From contig JAOTVB010000005.1 in NCBI GenBank assembly GCA_029863605.1, positions 124,001-188,000 on the forward strand: DNA of 64,000 nt, read 5' to 3'. The translations under genes were made by a program, and so were the position numbers. Position 1 is the stretch's first letter. Each line of letters begins with the position of its first letter. This DNA is from Myxococcales bacterium (GTDB taxonomy: Bacteria; Myxococcota_A; Polyangia; Polyangiales; Houyiibacteriaceae). This document shows, one piece after another, positions 35,076 through 44,183 of this stretch. Below the pieces are notes generated by a model that did not search any database, had not been told where the DNA came from, and was given only the letters and a program-made list of their open reading frames with translations.

Positions 35076-36689
35076 CTATTCCAGATCGGCCCACCAAACC
35101 GTCCATCCGAATGGATCATCGTCGTTCTGGTCGTTGAGCCAAACCCTGACCTCACCCGGCACGAGCCGTACGCCGAACTCGTCTATGTGGTGGTCACCAT
35201 TGCTGAACCCGAGGTTGAACCCCTCTAGAATCGGCTGCTGTGCATCGATCGGTTCCGCGTCAGCGCCACCCGCACTGGTCGAACTGGAGTGACCCCGAGC
35301 TCGAATGCGATGGAGAGGAACGAAAGCGTAGCTCACGCTGTAGCAAATCGGATCGGTGCTGCTGGCGTCCGTGAAATACACGCTGAGGTAGAGGATACCT
35401 GTCAGCTCGAACAACCGGACCTGGATCTGCTCTACGTTATGGTCGGTTTCCCGATCGAGGTTGAAGCCGAGCAGAACAGGCTTGTACCCGGACGGGGCTG
35501 ATCCGACTTCCTTGTTGAACACTGCAGAGTTGTCCATGCAGTCCCCGAGCTGATGCTGGGTCGATCCAACCGGAAGCCTCTGGGCGTCGATTTCCCAGTT
35601 GTAGGGGTCGTCCCCGTTTTGGTCTTCGTAGAGAGCCCAGCCGGCGGTTTCCATGCCAGGAATACCGGGCAGATATTCATCCAAGTAGAACCCCGACTGG
35701 ATCTGTTCGAGCTCGTGGTCTACCCCGCCAGGCGTGAAGTTGAAGTAGAACGCCGCGAGCCCGTACGGATAGAACTCGTACCTCGACCAATCTCGTGCGG
35801 GCCACCAGTTCCAGATACCGCTGGGGATGGTCCCACTGCTCCCACTAAAGATGTCGCGATCTAGGGGATCGGCCTGACACTGACCGTCGATACAGGCGGT
35901 GCCAGCCCCCTCACAGTTCGAGCCGTCCTCGATGGACAAAATGAGGCACTGAGGGATGATGCCGGTGACGCACGTATCCGAGGTGCACGCGTTGCCATCA
36001 TCGCACTGCTCATTCTCGTTGCACGCGACGCACTTTCCGGCGCCGTCGCAGTAGCCGATGCCGCTCCCAAGACATCGAGTATTGATCGGCCGGTTTGCGT
36101 AGCTGCACGTGCCGTTGGCGGGGTTGCACTCATCTACGACGCAGGCACCGCGATTTTGGCAAGGGTACGGATCGCACAGGTTTGCACTGACGCACGTCTC
36201 ATTCTGACAGACCCCTGGGCCACCCATGTACGTACAGGATCCACCCGTTGTGATGTTCACACAGGCGCCGCCGTCGCAGAATGGGTTGGTGCATTCATTG
36301 CCATCATCGGGGCAGTCATCGCTCGTAATGCATGCAACGCATCGGCCGAAGGAATCACAGAAATGGCTTCCGTCCCCGCAGGGTGTTTCGACCGGTTCGA
36401 GACCTCCGCCCTCGCATTCGCCGGTTGCGGGGTTGCAAGTGGAATCGATGGTGCAGTCGTCGGCATCACTACAGTCGACGCCCGCGCAGAGATCAACGCC
36501 CCCGCCCACGCCGGCCGTGCCGCCGACGCCAGCGATTCCACCGGTTCCAGCCGTCCCGGCCGTGCCGCCGGTCCCAGCTGTCCCGCCGCTACCACCAGTG
36601 CCGGGCGGTGTTTCGTTCGTCTCACCACATCCCATCGCCACAAATACGAACAAGGTGCTCACAAAGGCGGCTCTGGACCAGTAGTGCAT
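35076..36689 (-). CDS. Lipoprotein with Gly/Thr linker, Cys-rich modules and repeated C-terminal domain
   Basis: A 537-residue lipoprotein. The signal peptide ends in a lipobox (FVAMGCGE), then a low-complexity linker of GGT/AGT units (about 30-65) leads to EGF-like Cys-rich modules (about 68-270). The C-terminal 260 residues contain repeated units with similar phrases: GGVDHELEQIQSGFYL, DRETDHNVEQIQVRLFEL and GDHHIDEFGVRLVPG, each with an Asp-rich partner (DQNGDDPYNWE, DQNDDDPFGWT). I know no family for this domain. The ATG at 36689 has AGGAG seven bases upstream; a TTG one codon earlier is less likely. Expected on the outer membrane. Confidence 0.8.
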   Translation of the reverse strand: MHYWSRAAFVSTLFVFVAMGCGETNETPPGTGGSGGTAGTGGTAGTAGTGGIAGVGGTAGVGGGVDLCAGVDCSDADDCTIDSTCNPATGECEGGGLEPVETPCGDGSHFCDSFGRCVACITSDDCPDDGNECTNPFCDGGACVNITTGGSCTYMGGPGVCQNETCVSANLCDPYPCQNRGACVVDECNPANGTCSYANRPINTRCLGSGIGYCDGAGKCVACNENEQCDDGNACTSDTCVTGIIPQCLILSIEDGSNCEGAGTACIDGQCQADPLDRDIFSGSSGTIPSGIWNWWPARDWSRYEFYPYGLAAFYFNFTPGGVDHELEQIQSGFYLDEYLPGIPGMETAGWALYEDQNGDDPYNWEIDAQRLPVGSTQHQLGDCMDNSAVFNKEVGSAPSGYKPVLLGFNLDRETDHNVEQIQVRLFELTGILYLSVYFTDASSTDPICYSVSYAFVPLHRIRARGHSSSTSAGGADAEPIDAQQPILEGFNLGFSNGDHHIDEFGVRLVPGEVRVWLNDQNDDDPFGWTVWWADLE

Positions 36690-36704
36690 CAATGACTCCT
36701 GCGG

Positions 36705-36926
36705 TTAGGGCTGAAAACTCTCGGGGGCGCAGAATGCGCAGCGCAAGGTTGGGTCGTCGAAGTAGCCGAAGGCCCCACAGAACTCCACATCGGGCGGCTG
36801 GCAATCGATATTGCAATCGCCGGATCCACCGCAATCACTGCAAACGAGGCCCGGACAACCCCCACTGCCACCGCAGGCAATCCCCCCGAGAGCCGAGATA
36901 CAGAAGACGATCAACAATTTCTTCAT
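36705..36926 (-). CDS. Small Cys-rich lipoprotein
   Basis: A 73-residue protein starting at the ATG at 36926, preceded by a strong AAGGAGG. MKKLLIVFCISALGGIACGG is a lipoprotein signal peptide with a lipobox ending at Cys18 or so, and the mature part has about ten Cys in short CxxC-like spacings. It lies 15 bases upstream of the larger lipoprotein gene on the same strand, so the two are probably co-expressed. Function unknown. Confidence 0.75.
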   Translation of the reverse strand: MKKLLIVFCISALGGIACGGSGGCPGLVCSDCGGSGDCNIDCQPPDVEFCGAFGYFDDPTLRCAFCAPESFQP

Positions 36927-36950
36927 GACAACCTCCTTGGTCAAGTCTTC

Positions 36951-38375
36951 TCAGTCGTTCCTGATCGGCACATTCATGTCGACGATCGAAATCCCCGCAT
37001 CAAAGTGAGTCACGTTGTCACCGGACACCTCGCTGATGTATCCGGAAGCGTTGCCGATGAACCATCCCTCCTCGGACGCGGTCGGCAGGCTGTAAGTTCC
37101 GTTGACGGACGGAGCAGGCGGAACCTGGTTGTGCAACGCGATACCGGGGAAAATCCCCCAAGGTTTCATGTCGCCACCCCACATATTGACGACCGAGGCC
37201 GATGTAGGACTCGCGTCCATGTGGATCGCGATGTAGTTCTCGTGGTCGCCCGTGGTCCACGTGTCGAACTTGAAGTACATCACCAAAGTCGCGCTGCCCT
37301 GATAGGCTCGCCCCGCCTCGAGATGCCAGGTGGTGCAGGTGGGGCAGTCGAGCACGTTGATCCTGGGGAACACCCACACGTTGTTGCCGGGTGCGAAATC
37401 ATAGAGGTGACTGTCGTCGATGACGTCGTTGCCGTCGTCGTCGTAGACGCCGATTCCCCCTTGCTCCGAAAACGAATCCCAACAGCCGATGCCGTACCGA
37501 CCTGGAATGAATGGTGAGTTCAGGGATGGGGTCGTGATATCGATGATGGCGGTGAGGTCGGTGGTCAACGGACCGGAACCGTAGTAGCTGGAGGAGCCTG
37601 CAGCGTTCTTCGCCCTCAAGCGGAGGTAGATCGTCGTGCAGGGGGGCAAAGTATTGATCTCCCAGCGGGTCTCGTTGGGCGGAATCGTCGTGAGCAGTTG
37701 GTAACTGACGTCGTCAAACGAGTACTCGAGCTCATACGACGTCTCGGTGTCCGAGTCGTTCCACCGCAGCTCCACCGTGCTGAGATTCAGGAAGCTCGAC
37801 GAGGTGATCACGGGAATCGCGGGTACGCCCGGCCTCGTCACCGTGACGCAGGCGGGTGCGCTGAAAGGCCCGCTCGGACTCCGCCCGACGCGGTAGCAGT
37901 AAAGCCCGTCTGCTTTTCCAGAAAAGGAATGGCTGTAGGGGGGGGTCGAGTCCTGAGACGTGTAGCTCGTCGGACTCGGGAAGTTGATGTCGTCGTCTTC
38001 TTGAATGGTCCAACTGGTGCTGGCGAGGTTTGTGACGGACCAGACTAGGGTGTAGCTTCCGTCGTCGTCGGTGGCTGGGAGATCGGTGATCGTGATGCTG
38101 GTACTGAGACCGCCGCCGGCACCTCCAGCACCACCGGATCCACCGCTGCCACCCGAGCCTCCGCTACCGCCGGCACCCGCAGCGCCCCCGGTACCGCCTT
38201 CTCCGGCAGTTCCACCATTACCGCCAGCGCTGCTACCGCCACTGCCACCGTCTCCGCCAGCAGCCGTGCTCCCACCACCGCCGTCGTCTGTGGTGCCGCC
38301 ACCGCATCCACCGAGGAGCACCCCCGAAGACGCGATTAGTATGATAGCGCACAATACGAACGAAAACCTCACCAC
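36951..38375 (-). CDS. Lipoprotein with Gly-rich linker and fibronectin-III-like domain
   Basis: A 474-residue lipoprotein. The signal peptide is VRFSFVLCAIILIASSGVLL with a lipobox at GGCGGG, followed by a Gly/Ser/Ala-rich linker of about 60 residues. Two immunoglobulin-like modules follow (ITDLPATDDDGSYTLVWSV and the fibronectin-III-like VELRWNDSDTETSYELEYS), then a C-terminal domain of about 200 residues that resembles a carbohydrate-binding or jelly-roll fold (HLEAGRAYQGSATLVMYFKF), which I cannot name. Start chosen at GTG 38375 because AAAGGA lies six bases upstream; GTG 38372 is equivalent. It is 24 bases upstream of the small lipoprotein. Confidence 0.78.
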   Translation of the reverse strand: MVRFSFVLCAIILIASSGVLLGGCGGGTTDDGGGGSTAAGGDGGSGGSSAGGNGGTAGEGGTGGAAGAGGSGGSGGSGGSGGAGGAGGGLSTSITITDLPATDDDGSYTLVWSVTNLASTSWTIQEDDDINFPSPTSYTSQDSTPPYSHSFSGKADGLYCYRVGRSPSGPFSAPACVTVTRPGVPAIPVITSSSFLNLSTVELRWNDSDTETSYELEYSFDDVSYQLLTTIPPNETRWEINTLPPCTTIYLRLRAKNAAGSSSYYGSGPLTTDLTAIIDITTPSLNSPFIPGRYGIGCWDSFSEQGGIGVYDDDGNDVIDDSHLYDFAPGNNVWVFPRINVLDCPTCTTWHLEAGRAYQGSATLVMYFKFDTWTTGDHENYIAIHMDASPTSASVVNMWGGDMKPWGIFPGIALHNQVPPAPSVNGTYSLPTASEEGWFIGNASGYISEVSGDNVTHFDAGISIVDMNVPIRND

Positions 38376-38651
38376 AACTTGTCCTTTGGAGTGGGTTGAT
38401 AAGCACGCTTGCGACAGCCACATCACATACCGCCGAGATGCAACTCGCGTACCACCGAATCGCGTTGTTGCTTTGCGGGGTGTTACGCAGCAAACCGGCG
38501 CAGTGGTTACACTCTTAGGCGTTCAAGCGAAAAAGATGCACGAAAGCTGGTGAGACCCAGGGCTGATTCTCCAGCGCCAAGTGGGGTAAACGCACCGAAC
38601 CCGGAGTTGGTATGCGCGTTGCAGTTCAGGCTTTGACATGAAGGAGCTTAT
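38376..38651. other. Divergent promoter interval
   Basis: Separates two divergent lipoprotein genes and must hold their promoters. I see no gene. The right-hand gene has an AAGGAG before its ATG. I looked for a cyclic-di-GMP riboswitch pattern and could not support one. Confidence 0.4.
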
Positions 38652-39224
38652 ATGGCGCGATTCAAACTCGAAGGTTGGTTAGTTTGCGCGCTTGTGGCGT
38701 TGGTCGTTAGCGGATGCAGTGGAGCAGGCGGCTCCCCGGGTTCTGGGCCAGGAGCGCTACAGAGCCAATGCGTAATCGATCAGCTCAATCTCGACCGTTA
38801 CATTCCCGACCGCAACCTCTGCGACAACTTCGGGTACAGCGACTGCATCGGTTTCGGAAGCGAATGCATCAACTACTGCGCCTTTGCTTTCTGTCAGCCT
38901 GGGGAGTGTGAATCCGCCGACGATTGCGTCACGGCCTTCGGCGAGCTTCCGGTCGGGGTGAAGTGGCTGTGCCACGAATACATCGTCAGCAGCAAGAGCT
39001 ACGGGAAGTGGTGCGAGTTCGTCAGGGACTGCCCGGAAGGAACGGTCAATTGTCCTTGCCTGCCGGACAGCACCTGCGGACCGGATCCCTGGGGCGATGG
39101 CGACATGAGTTGCGTTGGCGGGACCTGCGAGTCGCAGTGTCCGTCGGCTTGCATCGTCGGCTCGGTGTGTTGCGGTGGTGCGTTGTGCGGTGGGGACTGC
39201 ATCGGCACTCCGTGTTGCTCCTGA
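38652..39224 (+). CDS. Cys-rich lipoprotein
   Basis: A 190-residue lipoprotein. The signal peptide ends in a lipobox (VALVVSGCSGAG) and the mature part has about 24 Cys in small clusters (CINYCAFAFCQPGEC, CPCLPDSTC, SACIVGSVCCGGALCGG, ending CCS), so a disulfide-stabilised surface protein is likely. AAGGAG precedes the ATG. I do not recognise the family. It is convergent with the M19-like lipoprotein gene. Confidence 0.75.
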   Translation: MARFKLEGWLVCALVALVVSGCSGAGGSPGSGPGALQSQCVIDQLNLDRYIPDRNLCDNFGYSDCIGFGSECINYCAFAFCQPGECESADDCVTAFGELPVGVKWLCHEYIVSSKSYGKWCEFVRDCPEGTVNCPCLPDSTCGPDPWGDGDMSCVGGTCESQCPSACIVGSVCCGGALCGGDCIGTPCCS

Positions 39225-39292
39225 GCCTGTGAGCAGCCCAGGTCACCGGTCGGTCGCCGGTGTCGCGGCTGTCGAAGGTTCAGACAGGCGCC

Positions 39293-41596
39293 CTACTCAG
39301 CGCTGATCTCTTGGCCACGACGCTCGGACTTTTCCCACATGCGAAGGTAGCCCTCGGCCGACTTGAACAGCGGCTCCAGTTCCTCATCCGTCACGCCGTC
39401 GCGTCGGACGTCTTCGATGAGCTCGGCCACCAGGCCGAGGTGGGCCATCCCTTCGGTGTTGAAGTCGATCGTGCGGTTGCCGACGACCGGCTCCGTGAAG
39501 GTGACGTCGCCCGCATAGGATGTGAAAGGATACGTGATCGGATCGGTTTGTGGATCCCCGCAGTTCGCGTTTTCCCCGAACCTTGGACGCGGCGCGCCAG
39601 CAAATCCGTTGAAGTCGAACCCGAAGCCCTCGGCGGGGAACGCGCCTCTATCTCGCATGAGCTGGATGCGGTTTTGATAGCCGTTATCCATGGTGGCGGG
39701 CTCGGTCGCAGACCGGCACCGCCCGAGGTTGGACTTCGACACGCCGCCGAGTTCGTAGAGAAGCCCATCGTGGTTGTTCCCGTGCGTCCCCACGGCGGGA
39801 TACTCGTTCGCGATCATGATCTCGAACGCGCGCTGGCGCGATAGTCGCGGCATGTGGTCGACTTCGAGGATCATCCCCCGCCGCATCATCTGATCGATCA
39901 AGAACTCGCCGAGGTTCGTAAGCCCGGTCCGCTGGCAGTAGTCACCTACCAAGGGAGGCGCTCCTAGGAGCTCGATGAGATTAGGGACACCGCCAAGGAG
40001 GGAAGTGAGTGGATTGCTGGCAAAGCCCGAAAAGCTCAGCGGCGGATCCGAATCGAACGCTGCGCGTGGCATGTTCAGTGCGCCGAACGGCACGTCTCCA
40101 CCGTCGAAGTTGCGTGGCACGTCGGCCACGCCAAGCTCATCGCAGAGGGCGTAGTTGGTCCAGTATCCGCTCTGGATGATGTTGCCCAGATCGAGGATGC
40201 CGCGGTCTCCGTCACCTGCGGAAAAGGCGTTGTCGAACTTGTGAACCGGAAACAGAACGCGAACACCTTTTGCGTGGTATTCGTCGAGCTTTGCGACGAC
40301 ATCGGCCTCTGTGCATTTGGCGAAGCCCTCGGGTGGCACAAGGAAGCAGTCGAAGAGCACCGACGTCTCGATTCCAAGTACGATCGCGAGCTTTCCATCC
40401 TTGATGACTTCGCGCGCCTCCTCGGGCGACGTAACGATCCGAAACCAGCCTTCCCCGGGCCCGCCGTTCAGCGCGTCGACGTACCGTTCGAGCCCGTAGG
40501 TCTGGTCGATGATCCGATCGACTGCCACCATGTCGTTGCAGGAGTATCGCGCCGGCTGTGCTCCAAGGCCCACCAAGAGCTCGCACAAGACGTGATTCGT
40601 CGTCGCATGTTGAACCATCAGCCGAAGGCCGCTGAGGTACGCGCGCTCCAGCCATTTGTAGTACTGCACCTGATGCGTGGCGCTCTGGAATGCGTCCGGC
40701 CACGCCGAGAAATCGGGGTATCCGGCGGTTTCATGGGTCACGGGTGCCGTTACGGTCACGAACAAGCTCAGCAGATCGCTTGGAGCCACACCGTCGAGGT
40801 CGCCGAATGTGAAGCCGAGGAGGTCCTGTTGGCCGTTTTCGCCGTGGAAGGGTTCGCAGCTGGGCAAGGCGTGCTCGACGCCGAGCCGGTGATAGGGCGC
40901 GCCGTGAAAGATGCCGCCACCCCCAAAGGCAAAGTTGGTGAACAAGTGTGCGTGCGTCTCCACGAATCCAAACACCGAGCCGTCGTCGAACTCGATGGGC
41001 GTGACCTCGCCTTCGGCGTCGACGGTGAGCTCCGAAAAGGTCGCGCAGTCGGATTGCTCGAAGAGCAATATGTCGGCTGCATCGGCAGCATCGGCGATGG
41101 AGCCCTCCGCCGTGAGGTACTCACCGGAACGACGATGTCGTAACCGAAAGTGATCTGAATCGTCGCCCGACACCTCGAGATCCCATTCACCCTCAGACTC
41201 GAAGCTATCGTCGATGCTGACGTCGTCGCCGATCACGGTCGTGTCGGAGAGGAGCTCTGAGCGGCGGTGCAGACGGTCGCCGTCTTCAGAGACGAGGTAC
41301 TGCTCGCTCTCATCCAAGAGCAGATAGGTCCCCAAGTCGGCTGGCCTCATGCGGAAGCGCGCGGCACCGTCGAGGGAAGACGCCGAGATCTGGAACTCGT
41401 CGCCTGAGTCGGAAGCCGCGAGATACCGAGACGTGCCCACGACGCCGATCGAGAAGCACCCGGTCGCGTAGCTGTAGATCGTCCCGGGCGTAGCGGGTGG
41501 AAACGTATCCCTCGGCTGGCTAGGCGTGTCATCGCCGCAGGCACAGAGGAAGGATGCTGCGAAGAGCAGCGCGAAGGTCAACAAGGGGTAACGCAT
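39293..41596 (-). CDS. Large lipoprotein with amidohydrolase / membrane-dipeptidase (M19)-like domain
   Basis: A 767-residue lipoprotein (lipobox FLCACGDD). The first about 200 residues form a beta-rich domain with a repeated pattern (YLAASDSGDEFQISA, YLLLDESEQYLVSE, YLTAEGSIADAAD). The rest resembles a metal-dependent hydrolase of the M19/amidohydrolase type: FVETHAHLFTNFAFGGG near its start, VLGIETSVLFDC, EYHAKGVRVLFPVHKFDN and ILEVDHMPRLSRQRAFEI. The metal ligands are plausibly HAH, Glu and His in these motifs, but I have not verified all. Secreted peptidase or amidase activity is inferred. AGGTG six bases before the ATG at 41596 supports this start. Confidence 0.75.
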   Translation of the reverse strand: MRYPLLTFALLFAASFLCACGDDTPSQPRDTFPPATPGTIYSYATGCFSIGVVGTSRYLAASDSGDEFQISASSLDGAARFRMRPADLGTYLLLDESEQYLVSEDGDRLHRRSELLSDTTVIGDDVSIDDSFESEGEWDLEVSGDDSDHFRLRHRRSGEYLTAEGSIADAADAADILLFEQSDCATFSELTVDAEGEVTPIEFDDGSVFGFVETHAHLFTNFAFGGGGIFHGAPYHRLGVEHALPSCEPFHGENGQQDLLGFTFGDLDGVAPSDLLSLFVTVTAPVTHETAGYPDFSAWPDAFQSATHQVQYYKWLERAYLSGLRLMVQHATTNHVLCELLVGLGAQPARYSCNDMVAVDRIIDQTYGLERYVDALNGGPGEGWFRIVTSPEEAREVIKDGKLAIVLGIETSVLFDCFLVPPEGFAKCTEADVVAKLDEYHAKGVRVLFPVHKFDNAFSAGDGDRGILDLGNIIQSGYWTNYALCDELGVADVPRNFDGGDVPFGALNMPRAAFDSDPPLSFSGFASNPLTSLLGGVPNLIELLGAPPLVGDYCQRTGLTNLGEFLIDQMMRRGMILEVDHMPRLSRQRAFEIMIANEYPAVGTHGNNHDGLLYELGGVSKSNLGRCRSATEPATMDNGYQNRIQLMRDRGAFPAEGFGFDFNGFAGAPRPRFGENANCGDPQTDPITYPFTSYAGDVTFTEPVVGNRTIDFNTEGMAHLGLVAELIEDVRRDGVTDEELEPLFKSAEGYLRMWEKSERRGQEISAE

Positions 41597-41750
41597 GATC
41601 AACACCTATGGAGCGGGCAAGGTTCCATTGGTATCGCAGTTTCCGGGAATGTCCCACCCGAAAAAAGGCGTAGCCGAAACAAAGACGCTCTTGTTGGCGG
41701 CAAAAGGCCACTGGCGCGGACGCTGGCGCTGGCGCGGAGCTGGCGCGGAG

Positions 41751-41833
41751 CTGGTAGTCACTACAAACGCCCTGTCTTAGTCTCGCAGAGTTTACTCATA
41801 AGGCGTTCTGCGCAATTCAGGAGCTGAGTGAGC
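41751..41833 (+). repeat. Dispersed 83-84 bp repeat, copy B
   Basis: Copy B differs from copy C at only a few positions. It begins GCTGGTAGTCACTAC-like and ends CTGAGTGAGC. It lies between the M19-like gene and a tRNA-Glu relic. Confidence 0.85.
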
Positions 41834-41850
41834 CGGGCGTAGATGCTCGC

Positions 41851-41917
41851 GGAGGCCATCGTGCAGGAGCCGCCTCTCACGCCGGTAACGCGAGTTCGAA
41901 CCTCGCTGGGGTCACCA
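41851..41917 (+). pseudogene. tRNA-Glu relic (CTC)
   Basis: The 3' half is nearly intact: anticodon-loop-like CTCTCAC, T arm GCGAG-TTCGAAC-CTCGC, acceptor strand TGGGGTC and ACCA. The 5' half is degenerate: GAGGCCATCG recalls the GGCCCCATCG start of tRNA-Glu, but the acceptor does not pair, the D arm is shortened and the anticodon stem has mismatches. I read it as a decayed tRNA-Glu lying 17 bases after repeat copy B. Confidence 0.6.
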
Positions 41918-41920
41918 GCA

Positions 41921-41949
41921 AGAAGCCCGGCTTCGGGCGGGCTTTCTCT
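41921..41949 (+). terminator. Rho-independent-type terminator after tRNA-Glu relic
   Basis: AAGCCCG and CGGGCGGGCTT pair around GCTT and are followed by TCT. This is a typical tRNA terminator and supports the relic being the end of a former tRNA gene. Confidence 0.65.
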
Positions 41950-42090
41950 ACCGAAATCGCGGCACCCCGGAGCCTCCGGGGATTCCGGCGCGGTTCATTG
42001 CGCGGTTTGAGCCGCTGTCTGCTTTGTTACCCGCAACGTCGATAACGCTGTGCAAGGTCGGTTGCCTGGCTTTGCGATCCGGAGATCTGC

Positions 42091-43683
42091 GTGCCAGCTT
42101 CGTCGTCGATGTCTCACGTTCGCTCTATGCCGTGGCTCGGTTACTTGTTTGCCGCGGCCGCCGCCACATTGGCCGTATGGCGATGGAGTCAACGAGTCGT
42201 CGCCTATGACGACGCGTACATCTCGTTTCGCTATGCGAAGAATCTCATCGAAGGTGTTGGCTTGGTCTTCAACGAAGGAGTGAGAGTCGAGGGATACACG
42301 AATTTCGCGTGGACCATGCTATCCGCCGCTGCGATTGCCCTAGGCATCGACCCGCTCCTAGCGACACGTATGGTGGGCGTGTTCTGCTACGCTGCAGTTG
42401 CTGCGACACTGACCTTCTTCTGGTTTCGCTGGACAAAAGACGGCATCTTTCGTTGGCTCGGGCTCCCCGTGTTGTGGCTGGTGTTCGCTCGCACGGGCTT
42501 CTCCGCCCATGCGGGAACGGGCCTAGAGACGATGGCCGTCGCGTTGATGATCATGATGGTGGGCGTTCTAGCGTTCGCCCTCGAAGCCCGCTGGTGGGGC
42601 TCGGCCCTTCTTGCCGGATTGCTCTGCATTACGCGAACCGATGGCGGCCTCGTGGTGCCAGCCGTCACGTTGCTGTTGCTCCTGCAAGGGGGGTTGGGCA
42701 ACACCGGCTGGACGGCAGGCTTCAGGGCCGCCGTGCGGTGGGCGTCGATTCCGTGCGCCATCGTCACGGCGCACATCGTCTTTCGACTCGCGTACTACGG
42801 ACAAGTGGTACCCAACACGTACTATGCGAAGGGGGGAGACTTGTTTGCGTGGATCAAGGGTGGTTCCTACCTCGGCACAGTGGTCTATGCAGTCCCAGAA
42901 ACGGGTGCGTTGTTGTTGACGGCATTGGTCGGCTTGACGCTATCCAAGGGCCGTGCGCGTGCGCTCATCGGATACGGTGTGCTCTACGTCACGCTCTACG
43001 CGCTCTACCTTCTGAAGGTCGGTGGCGATTTCATGGAGTATCGCTTCATGTGGACGATCTACCCGGTGCTCATGTTGGCCGGGTTTCGCGCGCTTGTTGT
43101 GATTGCGGATCGCCGGCGCGTGGCAGGGGCTGTTGGTGCTGCGCTGCTGGTGGGACTCACATTCACGCAGCGACCAACCGGCACCGACGGCTTTGGTTTT
43201 CCAAACATCATCCGCGACGGGCATGTGATTCTCGGCCACGAGGTAATCAATCTCATGGTCGAAGAAGGCACCTTGGTGGGCAAGACACTGAAAGATGTCT
43301 TGCCTCCCGATACGACCATCGCCACGACGTTGGCGGGCACCGTGCCCTATTTCTCCGAGCTTCGCAGTATCGACCAGTGGGGTTTGAACGAGCCTTACGT
43401 CCGGCATCAGCCACCTCACCCCAATTACGCTCGGGGACACGTCAAACGCGCAACTGACGAATATCTCAGAGAAACTGGCGTCCAGCTCTACGTCGACCAT
43501 CCACGCATCTGCTCATGTGCGCGCCCCTGTCGCGAAAGAAGACCGAACGTCTTCGTTCGGCTTGGCGACGACCAGTGTCTACGGACCTGGTACTTTCAGC
43601 AATCGCCAGAGCTAACCGCCCACTTCTGCGAGCATCCGGAGTGGTTCCTATTGAACCGCGTCCGCTGCGAGGCGCCCCGATAG
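42091..43683 (+). CDS. Polytopic GT-C-type glycosyltransferase-like membrane protein
   Basis: A 530-residue protein with about nine or ten hydrophobic segments. The periplasmic-loop motif near the start, YDDAYISFRYAKNLIEGVGL followed by FNEGVRVEGYTNF, is typical of GT-C glycosyltransferases using polyprenyl-linked donors; the conserved Asp pair would be catalytic. The C-terminal about 150 residues are soluble and Cys/Arg-rich (RICSCARPCRERRP). It resembles the arabinofuranosyltransferase-like proteins of many bacteria. Start: GTG at 42091 with GGAG six bases upstream, or ATG at 42109. Transferred sugar unknown. Confidence 0.8.
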   Translation: MPASSSMSHVRSMPWLGYLFAAAAATLAVWRWSQRVVAYDDAYISFRYAKNLIEGVGLVFNEGVRVEGYTNFAWTMLSAAAIALGIDPLLATRMVGVFCYAAVAATLTFFWFRWTKDGIFRWLGLPVLWLVFARTGFSAHAGTGLETMAVALMIMMVGVLAFALEARWWGSALLAGLLCITRTDGGLVVPAVTLLLLLQGGLGNTGWTAGFRAAVRWASIPCAIVTAHIVFRLAYYGQVVPNTYYAKGGDLFAWIKGGSYLGTVVYAVPETGALLLTALVGLTLSKGRARALIGYGVLYVTLYALYLLKVGGDFMEYRFMWTIYPVLMLAGFRALVVIADRRRVAGAVGAALLVGLTFTQRPTGTDGFGFPNIIRDGHVILGHEVINLMVEEGTLVGKTLKDVLPPDTTIATTLAGTVPYFSELRSIDQWGLNEPYVRHQPPHPNYARGHVKRATDEYLRETGVQLYVDHPRICSCARPCRERRPNVFVRLGDDQCLRTWYFQQSPELTAHFCEHPEWFLLNRVRCEAPR

Positions 43684-44183
43684 CTTCCTAAGTCGCCGGA
43701 GAAGTTCCGAGACTGCGCCGATGAGCCCCTTGAGAAGCACCCCCACGTTCTGTTGTTTCTCCTAAACCTGTCGTTCCTCAGAACGTTATCCGTCGCGAGA
43801 TGTGAGCCGTGCTGACCACGGAGGTGACCAGGCGGACAAAACTCGGACCCCTAGGTGCGTTGCTGACGGTTCGATATGCGCCAGTCGAGTACGGGATCCG
43901 CCGTAGCCCCGCGCAGTACGCGCAGGTGTACATGGATTGCCGTCGTCGAAGCTCATCATTCGGCCATCCGAAGCTCGTCCCACTCTTCAATGAAAGCGGA
44001 AAATTGGTTCCAACTTCGCTTTGGACGAGTGGTCCTAGCGACCCGTCATGTAGCTCTGCTCTTCCGTCATTCACAGGAAGTCGTCGCTTGTAAGCCTGTC
44101 GTTCATGACTAGGTGTCTGATTACGGCGGCGGTCGAAGTACCGCGCTTTGCGAGGAAACTCACTAGAGACGATGCATCGTATC
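43684..44183. other. Interval without a supported gene
   Basis: About 500 bases between the GT-C gene and the convergent hybrid kinase gene. An open frame at 43809-44093 exists but has no recognisable family, no clear ribosome binding site and odd composition. I see no repeat or RNA gene. Confidence 0.4.

Noticed and set aside
38376-38651. Cyclic-di-GMP riboswitch upstream of the Cys-rich lipoprotein
   Set aside because: Short GCAAACC-like pieces occur but the conserved core and paired helices could not be built.
43809-44093. A small plus-strand gene between the GT-C and kinase genes
   Set aside because: No family signal, no ribosome binding site and unusual residue composition.
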